From Bacillota bacterium (lineage in GTDB: Bacteria; Bacillota; Clostridia; Acetivibrionales; DSM-1351), in NCBI GenBank assembly GCA_023393115.1, contig JAEWMS010000045.1, positions 4,484-68,483 on the forward strand: DNA of 64,000 bases, written 5' to 3'. The notes below the pieces were generated by a model that saw nothing but the letters and a program-made list of their open reading frames with translations, searched no databases and was not told the origin of the DNA. A program made the translations under genes and the position numbers. Shown here piece by piece: positions 1-6,672 of the stretch (its first letter is position 1; each line of letters opens with the position of its first letter).

Positions 1-820
1 AAAGCCTGTTACCTTTAATAAAAAATAATTTCAGAGCATTATCTCCATACCTCTCTGCAGCTATGATATTCCTTCCGTAGCTTGATATCTTAATTATTTT
101 TTGCTTGTACAATACATGCCTTATTCCTCTAAGCTGTTCCCTGAGTGCAGCGGCCTTTTCAAACTCAAGCCTTTCTGCAGAAGACAGCATTTTTTGCTTC
201 AACAGGCGTACCGGCTCCTGATCCTTTCCCTGAAGCAGAAGGATAATTTTCTGTATCTGGTCATTATATTGAGCCAGAACATCCTTTCCTGTACAGGGGC
301 CGGAGCAGTTGCCCAACTGGAGATTAAGACAGCCCGAGGGACTATTTTTAACTGTTCTAGTGTTGCATTTCCGTATTTTAAAGTGATCCTTAATAAACAA
401 AAGGGCATTTTCCAACGAGCTCTGGCTTGTAAAGGGTCCGAAGTACATAGCCTTATCCTTCCCGGGCTGCGTCACAATTTCAGGAATGGGATAGCTCTTA
501 ATTACATCCAGTTTTATGTATTTATAATTCAGATAGTTTTTAAGCAGCTTATTATAGGGAGGTCTCAGCTCTCTGATGGTTTCACTTTCCATCAGAAACG
601 CTTCAAGCTCCGTGTCAACAGTAACAGTATCAAATGTATCAATCTGCTGAATCATTTCAACTATTCTGGGAGAATGGCTTTTATTACTCTGGAAATATTG
701 AGAAACTCTGGCTTTAAGGTCTTTTGCCTTACCAACATATATAACCATTCCATATGTATTTTTCATTAAGTATATTCCCGGCTGTCTGGGAAGGTTTTTA
801 ACGGCTTCTTTCAGTTCCAT
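1..820 (-). CDS. GIY-YIG / UvrC-like nuclease, N-terminal 273 codons (runs off the left edge)
   Basis: Reading leftward from an ATG at 820 (AGGGA-type ribosome site just upstream) the frame stays open to base 1. The protein begins MELKEAVKNLPRQPGIYLMK, with the GIY motif at residues 15-17 and IYVGKAKDLKARV at 27-39. That is the GIY-YIG nuclease module of UvrC and related proteins. Around residues 205-235 a UVR-type helical motif (FEKAAALREQLRGI) follows, the segment by which UvrC contacts UvrB. It could be the real UvrC of nucleotide excision repair or a shorter UvrC/Cho-like paralogue. The RNase H-like second nuclease domain would lie outside the window, so the two cannot be told apart. A shadow frame on the plus strand over 101-769 is not a gene. 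Confidence 0.88.
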   Translation of the reverse strand, partial: MELKEAVKNLPRQPGIYLMKNTYGMVIYVGKAKDLKARVSQYFQSNKSHSPRIVEMIQQIDTFDTVTVDTELEAFLMESETIRELRPPYNKLLKNYLNYKYIKLDVIKSYPIPEIVTQPGKDKAMYFGPFTSQSSLENALLFIKDHFKIRKCNTRTVKNSPSGCLNLQLGNCSGPCTGKDVLAQYNDQIQKIILLLQGKDQEPVRLLKQKMLSSAERLEFEKAAALREQLRGIRHVLYKQKIIKISSYGRNIIAAERYGDNALKLFFIKGNRL

Positions 821-931
821 AATATTCCCTTTTTATTTATATTAATAATTATCCTGTAAAACTAATTATACAATATTATTAATTATGACATATTCTCTAT
901 GCAAAAAACTAGAGTCCAATAATAACTCAAT

Positions 932-960
932 TTGACATTCTTACATATATGTAATATAAT
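932..960 (+). promoter_or_regulatory. Sigma-A-type promoter with a palindromic operator in the spacer
   Basis: TTGACA at 932-937 and TATAAT at 955-960 are separated by exactly 17 bases, a consensus promoter. The spacer contains the perfect 14-base palindrome TTACATATATGTAA (941-954). It drives the TetR gene starting at 1076. An operator between -35 and -10 is the classic position for TetR-family autorepression; that this TetR binds here is inference. Confidence 0.8.
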
Positions 961-962
961 TT

Positions 963-992
963 AAATGACTTAAATTCCTATTATAGTCATTT
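963..992. repeat. Inverted repeat AAATGACT/AGTCATTT in the tetR leader
   Basis: Perfect 8-base arms at 963-970 and 985-992 with a 14-base spacer lie just downstream of the -10 box of the tetR promoter. They could be a second regulator site or a hairpin in the leader RNA. Confidence 0.45.
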
Positions 993-1075
993 GTTCATTA
1001 GAAAGTGACTGAATCAACAATATTGGATTAGCTGGATCTTTAAGTCCAAAATAAAACTTACTTGAGGTGTGAGCT

Positions 1076-1663
1076 ATGCCTGTAATCTTTGACGAAGAAA
1101 AAAGAATAAATATAAGGATTAGCCTTCTTAAAAACGGCTTTAAACTTATAAAAAAATATGGAATGAAAAAAACCTCTATTGAAGAAATAGCTAAATCCTG
1201 CGGTATCGCCAAAGGCACCTTTTATAATTTCTTTAGTTCGAAGGAAGAGTTTGTTTCCGAAATTATACAGAATAAAAGGAATGAGTCAAAGGAACATTTC
1301 AGGTCCTTGTTGGATAAAAACGGCTATATGGAAAGAAAGGAAGTAAGACAATATCTTGAACATATGGTTGACCCTGAAAACAACCTGTACTTATACCTAA
1401 CCGCCGAAGACTTAGCGGTTTTAGGCGCAAGGTTTCCAAAGGGTATTATTCCAAAGGACGAGGATGTTATGACTACTACTACCCTTCTGTTGGATTGTAT
1501 AAAAGAAAGAAGTCCTTCCTGCGATTGGCGTGTATTGGCAAACTATATTAAAATCATGGCTCTTGTCTCTCTTAACAAGGATAAAGTTATTAAAGAGGCT
1601 CTGTCTGTTAATCTTTCCGGCATCCTTGACCTGACAATGGAGGAGATCTATGGTAAGGATTAA
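1076..1663 (+). CDS. TetR/AcrR-family transcriptional regulator
   Basis: A 195-residue protein with an N-terminal TetR helix-turn-helix: roughly residues 14-60 include KYGMKKTSIEEIAKSCGIAK followed by GTFYNFFSSKEEF. The C-terminal ligand domain is divergent, so the effector cannot be named. GAGGTG lies about 6 bases before the ATG. The membrane protein gene at 1712 follows after 48 bases on the same strand and is the likely co-transcribed target. The promoter at 932-960 with its embedded palindrome suggests autorepression. The family assignment is sure; the regulon is inferred. Confidence 0.92.
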   Translation: MPVIFDEEKRINIRISLLKNGFKLIKKYGMKKTSIEEIAKSCGIAKGTFYNFFSSKEEFVSEIIQNKRNESKEHFRSLLDKNGYMERKEVRQYLEHMVDPENNLYLYLTAEDLAVLGARFPKGIIPKDEDVMTTTTLLLDCIKERSPSCDWRVLANYIKIMALVSLNKDKVIKEALSVNLSGILDLTMEEIYGKD

Positions 1664-1711
1664 AGATGTAATTTGCTCCAAATCATTTTTAAACAGAAAG
1701 AGGTGTTCAAA

Positions 1712-2422
1712 TTGTTTGAAAAGTTAAGAAAAAAGAAGTTTTATTTTTTTTGCATTTTAGCTGCAATCAGTGCTGCAATAATTGCAGCCTCTGACTATCT
1801 TCTGGAATACACAGGTAGTGCAGCCGAAGGTCTCACCTTTATTGATCCCATCTGGGCTGATATGGCCTCCTGGAGATTTCCGCTTTCCCTGAATCTGTGC
1901 GCTTTTTTCATACCATTTTATCTTCTTGGCTTCTGGTCGATCAGGAGGCTGCTGTCGGTTACTCATCCCCGGCTGGCCAATATTTACTTCGGAACGGTTT
2001 CCTATGGTGTTATAATGGGTGCTTCTTTTGTACATAGTGTTCTATGCTACTTCCCTATAATTTATCAAAAGTTGTGCATTGAAGGACAGCAACTCCTTGC
2101 CGAAGATGTAATTAACAACATAATGGGCGCAATCATGCCTGTATTCGTAGTTCATTACATACTGTCCTGGGTCATACCTCAGGTAATTCTCTTTATCTTG
2201 ATAGTACGGGGAAAAACTATCTTCAGCCGGTGGACAGCAATACTGAATCCATTTCTCTTCCTCATTTTCGGCCTGGTTCTATCATTAATAGCGCCCTCTG
2301 TACTCCAGCCTGTTTACGTCGGTATAATAAATAAGGGCAATACAGCTTTGTTTATATTAGCTGCAGTTTATGAATATAAGGGAGTAAAAAAGGTGGAGGA
2401 TATACATAGTACGCAAATTTAA
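1712..2422 (+). CDS. Multi-pass membrane protein of unknown function
   Basis: A 236-residue protein with about six hydrophobic segments (near residues 10-30, 55-78, 92-112, 140-165, 180-205 and 212-228) and a basic N-terminus (MFEKLRKKKF). I chose the TTG at 1712 because AAGAGGTG lies about 7 bases upstream; a TTG at 1673 is in frame but has no ribosome site. I do not recognise the family with certainty. It follows a TetR gene directly, which suggests a small regulated membrane function such as export or stress response, but nothing in the sequence identifies a substrate. It converges on the iron-sulfur subunit gene, with 23 bases between the stops. Confidence 0.75.
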   Translation: MFEKLRKKKFYFFCILAAISAAIIAASDYLLEYTGSAAEGLTFIDPIWADMASWRFPLSLNLCAFFIPFYLLGFWSIRRLLSVTHPRLANIYFGTVSYGVIMGASFVHSVLCYFPIIYQKLCIEGQQLLAEDVINNIMGAIMPVFVVHYILSWVIPQVILFILIVRGKTIFSRWTAILNPFLFLIFGLVLSLIAPSVLQPVYVGIINKGNTALFILAAVYEYKGVKKVEDIHSTQI

Positions 2423-2445
2423 TATGCCGTGTAAAAACATAATAT

Positions 2446-3201
2446 TTATAAAATGTTGAACAGCTTTTTTATTGCATCTCTGTTGGCACGTCCGATGGAA
2501 CGTACAAGTGGTACGTTCCTGGGACATACCTTTTCACAGACCAATGCCTTTCCGCATTTCGATAAACCATCGTCTCCCATGATGGCTTCCAGCCTTTTTT
2601 TCCTGTTTTTTCTTCCAGCAGGGTGGATACTCAGTTTGACCACCTGAGCAATGGCTGAGGGCCCTAAATATGCTTTGTTGGTACCATCTGTCCTTGGACA
2701 GGCATCGTAACAACTTCCACAGTTTATGCACTTAGCATAGGAATACATTTCAAGTTGTTCATTCGGTGCATATATTAAAGGCGGACCAAAAAAATCATTA
2801 ATTTCCACCCAGTTTTTCACACTGTAAAGAGATTGAAAAATTCTATCCCTGTTTACAGTTAAATCTCTAATTACAGGAAATTTCTCAAGGGGCTCTATGA
2901 TAATCGGATTACTCTCTGTAGAAACAGGTAAGTTGTTCAATAATGCCGAACAGGACATGGTAGGCTTTCCGTTCACTCTCACAGTGCAAGTACCGCATAT
3001 TTCTTCTTTACAGTTACACTCGTGATGAACAGGGGTAGTCTTCTTACCCTCGCTCGTTATAGGCTCATTAGATATATTCTGAAGTAAAGAAAGAAGAGTA
3101 TCGTTTTGATTATATTCAAGTGAAAAGTTTTCCCAATATGGCTTATCATCAGGTGAATTCTGACGTCTTACTCTTAAATAAATTATTTTTTGAACTGACA
3201 T
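2446..3201 (-). CDS. frdB: Fumarate reductase/succinate dehydrogenase iron-sulfur subunit
   Basis: A 251-residue electron-transfer subunit passing electrons between the membrane anchor and the flavoprotein. The N-terminal [2Fe-2S] ferredoxin domain has the cysteine cluster CNCKEEICGTC followed by a fourth Cys (about residues 62-83). The C-terminal part carries CINCGSCYDACP (a [4Fe-4S] site) and CGKALVCEKVCP (the remaining cluster ligands). Length is typical. An AAGGAG ribosome site precedes the ATG. It is the last gene of the anchor-flavoprotein-iron-sulfur operon, in the order used by Bacillus-type succinate:quinone oxidoreductases. With the flavoprotein change noted at the next gene, fumarate reduction is the likelier direction. 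Confidence 0.93.
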   Translation of the reverse strand: MSVQKIIYLRVRRQNSPDDKPYWENFSLEYNQNDTLLSLLQNISNEPITSEGKKTTPVHHECNCKEEICGTCTVRVNGKPTMSCSALLNNLPVSTESNPIIIEPLEKFPVIRDLTVNRDRIFQSLYSVKNWVEINDFFGPPLIYAPNEQLEMYSYAKCINCGSCYDACPRTDGTNKAYLGPSAIAQVVKLSIHPAGRKNRKKRLEAIMGDDGLSKCGKALVCEKVCPRNVPLVRSIGRANRDAIKKLFNIL

Positions 3202-3260
3202 TTCGTTCTCCTTTCGCTGAAATTAATCAGAAATCAAGTTACCAAATACTTGTTATGTAC

Positions 3261-4976
3261 TTATTCGGGTTTTAAGAGAGGTGTTTCAACGGTTATGTAA
3301 TTTAATTCAATTTGATTCCCGGTATAATTAGCTATAGTTGTTTTCAGCCAATTTATATCATCCCTTTTAGGATACTCCGGCTTGTAATGCGAACCACGAC
3401 TTTCATTACGGGCCAGCGCACCGGTAATAATTGCTTCAGCAAGAACTAAACATGACTGCAACTTTCTGATTGATATATTTGTTGAGTTTGCCCAGTGATT
3501 ACTATCAGAAGTAGTAATTCTGTACCATCTCTCTTTTAGCTCATTAATTTTAACCAGTCCTTCTTTAAGTAGTGTATTATCCCTTATTATACCTGCACAC
3601 AGGGTCAAGACATCGCCAAGTTCATTTGAAATGTTTAATACATTTTCACTTCCGCTACGTGAAGAATAGCTTTTGATTTCGTTTTCCCAACTATCAATTG
3701 TCTTTGTAATCCACGAAATCTCACTAGAGCATGGTTCTTTCACCAATAGCCCCTTTTGGTAATCCTCGAATATTGTGTTGGCAACAACATAACCACTATA
3801 TGAGGCAGACAACAGTGAATTCCCGCCAAGACGATTTCCACCGTGATATAGATAGTCGCATTCGCCACAAGCATAAAGGCTACCCATATTTGAACGGTGT
3901 TTTGCATCTACAAAGATACCCCCCATAGAATAATGCGGTGAAGGGAATACACGCATTGGAACAGATCTAGGATCTTCTCCGGTAAACTTATAGTATAGTT
4001 CGATAATATTTGATAGCTTTTTAGTCTTCACATCTTCTGGAAGTTGTGTTATATCAAGGTATACCTGCTTTTTGTTATCTACCCCCAATCCCATCTCCAT
4101 GACCACCTTGTATATAGCACGGGAGGCAACATCCCTTGTAACCAGATTTCCAAGCTCAGGGTACATTTCCTCCAGGAAGTACCATGGTTTCCCATCTCGC
4201 GGCACCCATAGGCGACCTCCTTCTCCACGCGCAGATTCACTGATTAGGCGAGGTTTATCTCCATCTGCAATAGAAGTAGGGTGGAACTGTACAAACTCAG
4301 GATTTGCTACCGTTACTCCCTGCTTCAATAACTGCCCTACGGCAGCGCCATTGGACAAAAGCGCTGTGGTTGCCCATCCATAAAGTCCGCAATATCCGCC
4401 GGTAGCGATTACAAGTGCCGAGCCGGTATAAGCCTCAAGCTTCATAGTATAAATGTCCTGAACAACACAACCTTGACAACGACCATCACTATCTACAAGC
4501 GCACTTACAAAATCCCGTCCATTTATTCTATTAATAAGTCCTTTTTCTTCGTAACGACGTACCTGTCCATCAAGAGCCGAAAGGATTTGAAATCCTGTGG
4601 TAGTATCGGCGAAATGGGTACGACGAAATTTTGTCCCTCCAAAGAATCTGGTATCAGGTGAGCCATCGGAATGTCGGTTGAAAGCAACACCCATACGGTC
4701 ATACATTGAAATAATCTTTGGAGCAAACTCGCACATATCCATTACCGCTTTCTGGTCAGCCAGCCACGCCCCACCACTGATAGTATCAATGAAATGCTGC
4801 CTTGGTGTATCATTTTCACGGAGTTCAGCCGCATTAATTCCGCCTTGCGCCATACAGGACGCTGATCTCATAGCTTCATAATATGAGACTATGGTCACAT
4901 TTACGCCTAAACGGGCCAGAGTAATTGCCGTCATAAGGCCTGAAATACCTGATCCTACAACTATAACATTCATCAT
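3261..4976 (-). CDS. frdA: Fumarate reductase/succinate dehydrogenase flavoprotein subunit, without the FAD-linking His
   Basis: A 571-residue flavoprotein that interconverts fumarate and succinate. Seen: N-terminal dinucleotide site VVGSGISGL (7-14), AQGGINAA (43-50), the substrate loop QFHPTSI, SESARGEGGRL with the catalytic Arg, PSPHYSMGG and GGNRLGGNSLL. In Bacillus SdhA the sequence around the covalent FAD link reads RSHSVCAQGG; here it is RSASCMAQGG, so the His is Ala39 and FAD should be bound non-covalently. Start: ATG at 4976, with GGAGG 8 bases upstream. Longer in-frame starts would run into the anchor gene. It lies 20 bases after the anchor gene stop. The change is known in E. coli FrdA to spare fumarate reduction but abolish succinate oxidation, so a fumarate reductase role is inferred. 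Confidence 0.93.
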   Translation of the reverse strand: MMNVIVVGSGISGLMTAITLARLGVNVTIVSYYEAMRSASCMAQGGINAAELRENDTPRQHFIDTISGGAWLADQKAVMDMCEFAPKIISMYDRMGVAFNRHSDGSPDTRFFGGTKFRRTHFADTTTGFQILSALDGQVRRYEEKGLINRINGRDFVSALVDSDGRCQGCVVQDIYTMKLEAYTGSALVIATGGYCGLYGWATTALLSNGAAVGQLLKQGVTVANPEFVQFHPTSIADGDKPRLISESARGEGGRLWVPRDGKPWYFLEEMYPELGNLVTRDVASRAIYKVVMEMGLGVDNKKQVYLDITQLPEDVKTKKLSNIIELYYKFTGEDPRSVPMRVFPSPHYSMGGIFVDAKHRSNMGSLYACGECDYLYHGGNRLGGNSLLSASYSGYVVANTIFEDYQKGLLVKEPCSSEISWITKTIDSWENEIKSYSSRSGSENVLNISNELGDVLTLCAGIIRDNTLLKEGLVKINELKERWYRITTSDSNHWANSTNISIRKLQSCLVLAEAIITGALARNESRGSHYKPEYPKRDDINWLKTTIANYTGNQIELNYITVETPLLKPE

Positions 4977-4996
4977 TGTTTTGTCCTCCATACGTT

Positions 4997-5848
4997 TTAT
5001 AGAAATGAAGCGATAATCTGTGCTACCGATAGTGTTCCAACAAACCAAGCTGACTTAATCATCACTTTCCTGCTACGCTCAGACAAAGTAATCCCAAGCG
5101 TAATACCAGCATTATAAAATCCCTTCCCAATATGGTAACCTCCAAGTACAGAAATTAGGATATTAAGAATCCAGAAAACGCCCATCATTACTATGGTTCC
5201 TCCTGAAGTCCTGATTTGTGCTATAACGAATATAAGAATCGCAACAGAGGATAAAATCTGAAGGTAGAATAATTTCTTTTCGGTATTCATTGGCTTCACT
5301 TTATAGCCGGTTGAAAAAATATAGTAGACTCCGATTATGCCATGAATCATGATTAGGAAGTTAAAAATAAGAATACCGGATTGGAACCAGTGAACGGGAG
5401 AGTTATTAAAAATTTCAATAAGAGAATTGTGAACATTAACATCTGCTAAACTTCGACTATTTATTACGGAAAAAATATTGCTAAAATTCAAAATAATAAA
5501 TACAAGTATACTTATGCCTCTTATTGTAAATAGCAGAGCGTATATAAATCCTACTAGACTAAAAACCATCCGAATAACATATGATATCGGGAACTTCTTT
5601 CTTCTTCCTGTTTTAGCTAATTGGGAGTTATCCTTTACAACGCTGACATCTGTCGAATATTTTTTAAGTCTCAGAAAAGCGAATCCGGCAACCGCCATGA
5701 AAATAATAGAACTAATAGGTGCAAAAGAGCAAATAGAATTATAACCTAGTGGATTTACTTTACTTGCGGTACCAGTAGGTAAAACAACAGCAATTGCTAA
5801 TATAATCGAAAAAATAATTATTATGTAGTTTACAATTTTTTTAGACAT
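4997..5848 (-). CDS. Fumarate reductase/succinate dehydrogenase membrane anchor (SdhC-like) with an extra N-terminal membrane region
   Basis: A 283-residue integral membrane protein with about seven hydrophobic segments. The C-terminal 200 residues fit the Bacillus-type cytochrome b anchor: histidines in SPVHWFQSG and LIMIHGIIG, and the characteristic end HIGKGFYNAGITLGITLSER. That family is usually about 200 residues, so the first roughly 75 residues (two hydrophobic segments) are an extension. Start: ATG at 5848 with GGGGGAG upstream; the longer frame to 5944 overlaps the tetR gene. The position directly before the flavoprotein gene supports the call. Haem ligation and quinone type cannot be read from sequence alone. 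Confidence 0.8.
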   Translation of the reverse strand: MSKKIVNYIIIIFSIILAIAVVLPTGTASKVNPLGYNSICSFAPISSIIFMAVAGFAFLRLKKYSTDVSVVKDNSQLAKTGRRKKFPISYVIRMVFSLVGFIYALLFTIRGISILVFIILNFSNIFSVINSRSLADVNVHNSLIEIFNNSPVHWFQSGILIFNFLIMIHGIIGVYYIFSTGYKVKPMNTEKKLFYLQILSSVAILIFVIAQIRTSGGTIVMMGVFWILNILISVLGGYHIGKGFYNAGITLGITLSERSRKVMIKSAWFVGTLSVAQIIASFL

Positions 5849-5885
5849 TATACAACTCCCCCAATTAATAACTTTATTTATAGTT

Positions 5886-6509
5886 TTACTTACTAACCCT
5901 TTTGTCCCATAACTCCAAAATTCCAAATAAATGGTAAGAGTCAATAATCTCTAGAGATTTTCTTATTTCATATAAATTATTGAATCGCTTTAAGATGTCA
6001 GAAACCAGTTCAATCAGTCTGGCATATATAGACCTCACTACAAATTCAAAATTGTTGTCAATTATGACACCATTATGTGACCCATTATATTTTTCAGAAT
6101 AACTATCCCTCACTGTTTTTATTAAGTAATCAATTATCTCATCTTTAATTGATTGGTATCTGGTACCACTGGCTCCTGAAAATATTACTAACATCCTTTC
6201 ACGATTTGAAGCCATAAACTCAATATATTCTTCATTAGCTAAAAAGAAGGTATCAGAATTTGAGCTTAATGTACCAGAACTAATTTTATTGAGTAGAGTA
6301 CTTTTAAATTCCTCAATGAAATCCGGCGATACAACTGAGTAAAATACTTCATCTTTTCCCTTGTAATAACGATAGATATTTCCAACAGATACATCAGCCA
6401 TTTTTGCTATGTCAGAGATGCTCGAACCTTCATAGCCTTTTTCTGAAAAAATATGTAACGCTGCTTCATCAATTCTTTTCTTTATTTCGTCTTTTTTGTA
6501 TTGAACCAT
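5886..6509 (-). CDS. TetR-family regulator heading the fumarate reductase operon
   Basis: A 207-residue protein with a TetR DNA-binding domain: KKRIDEAALHIFSEKGYEGS, then SSISDIAKMADVSVGNIYRYYKGKDEVFYSV (about residues 10-60). The C-terminal domain is unassigned. GAGGA precedes the ATG. Its stop lies 37 bases before the anchor gene on the same strand, so regulator and reductase are probably one transcript from the promoter at 6555-6583. The small molecule sensed is unknown; a dicarboxylate or redox-linked signal would make sense but is a guess. Confidence 0.9.
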   Translation of the reverse strand: MVQYKKDEIKKRIDEAALHIFSEKGYEGSSISDIAKMADVSVGNIYRYYKGKDEVFYSVVSPDFIEEFKSTLLNKISSGTLSSNSDTFFLANEEYIEFMASNRERMLVIFSGASGTRYQSIKDEIIDYLIKTVRDSYSEKYNGSHNGVIIDNNFEFVVRSIYARLIELVSDILKRFNNLYEIRKSLEIIDSYHLFGILELWDKRVSK

Positions 6510-6527
6510 TTTGATTATCCTCTTAAA

Positions 6528-6583
6528 AATGAATTAGTCATTCGCTTTTACTATATAATAAACCACGATTACATAATTGTCAA
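6528..6583 (-). promoter_or_regulatory. Promoter of the tetR-fumarate reductase operon with a downstream dyad
   Basis: On the minus strand TTGACA (6583-6578) and TATTAT (6560-6555) are 17 bases apart. Downstream, the imperfect palindrome AATGACTAATTCATT (6542-6528, six of seven pairs) sits near the transcription start and is a plausible operator. TGAATGA-type half-sites are known for some TetR proteins such as Bacillus FadR; the likeness is only partial. Confidence 0.65.
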
Positions 6584-6603
6584 TAAATGGTTTACGTAAA
6601 GTC

Positions 6604-6630
6604 AAAAAAAGTTTTAATTGAATTTTAACT
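6604..6630 (-). terminator. Possible AT-rich terminator after the KaiC/PEP-synthase-domain gene
   Basis: Read on the minus strand, an AT-rich imperfect hairpin (6630-6610, outer arms AGTT/AACT and inner arms AATT/AATT) runs into seven Ts. The stem is weak, so this is tentative. The palindrome CTATCCGGATAG lies just before it. Confidence 0.35.
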
Positions 6631-6672
6631 ATCCGGATAGGTTACTAAAGAGTATAACAAATAAGGTTTAGC

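Noticed and set aside
101..769. A 222-codon plus-strand frame
   Set aside because: It is the antisense shadow of the UvrC-like gene, which has conserved GIY-YIG motifs.
6629..6641. Palindrome CTATCCGGATAG as a terminator stem
   Set aside because: It has no loop of its own, so it would form only a 4-base stem; kept only as part of the terminator note.
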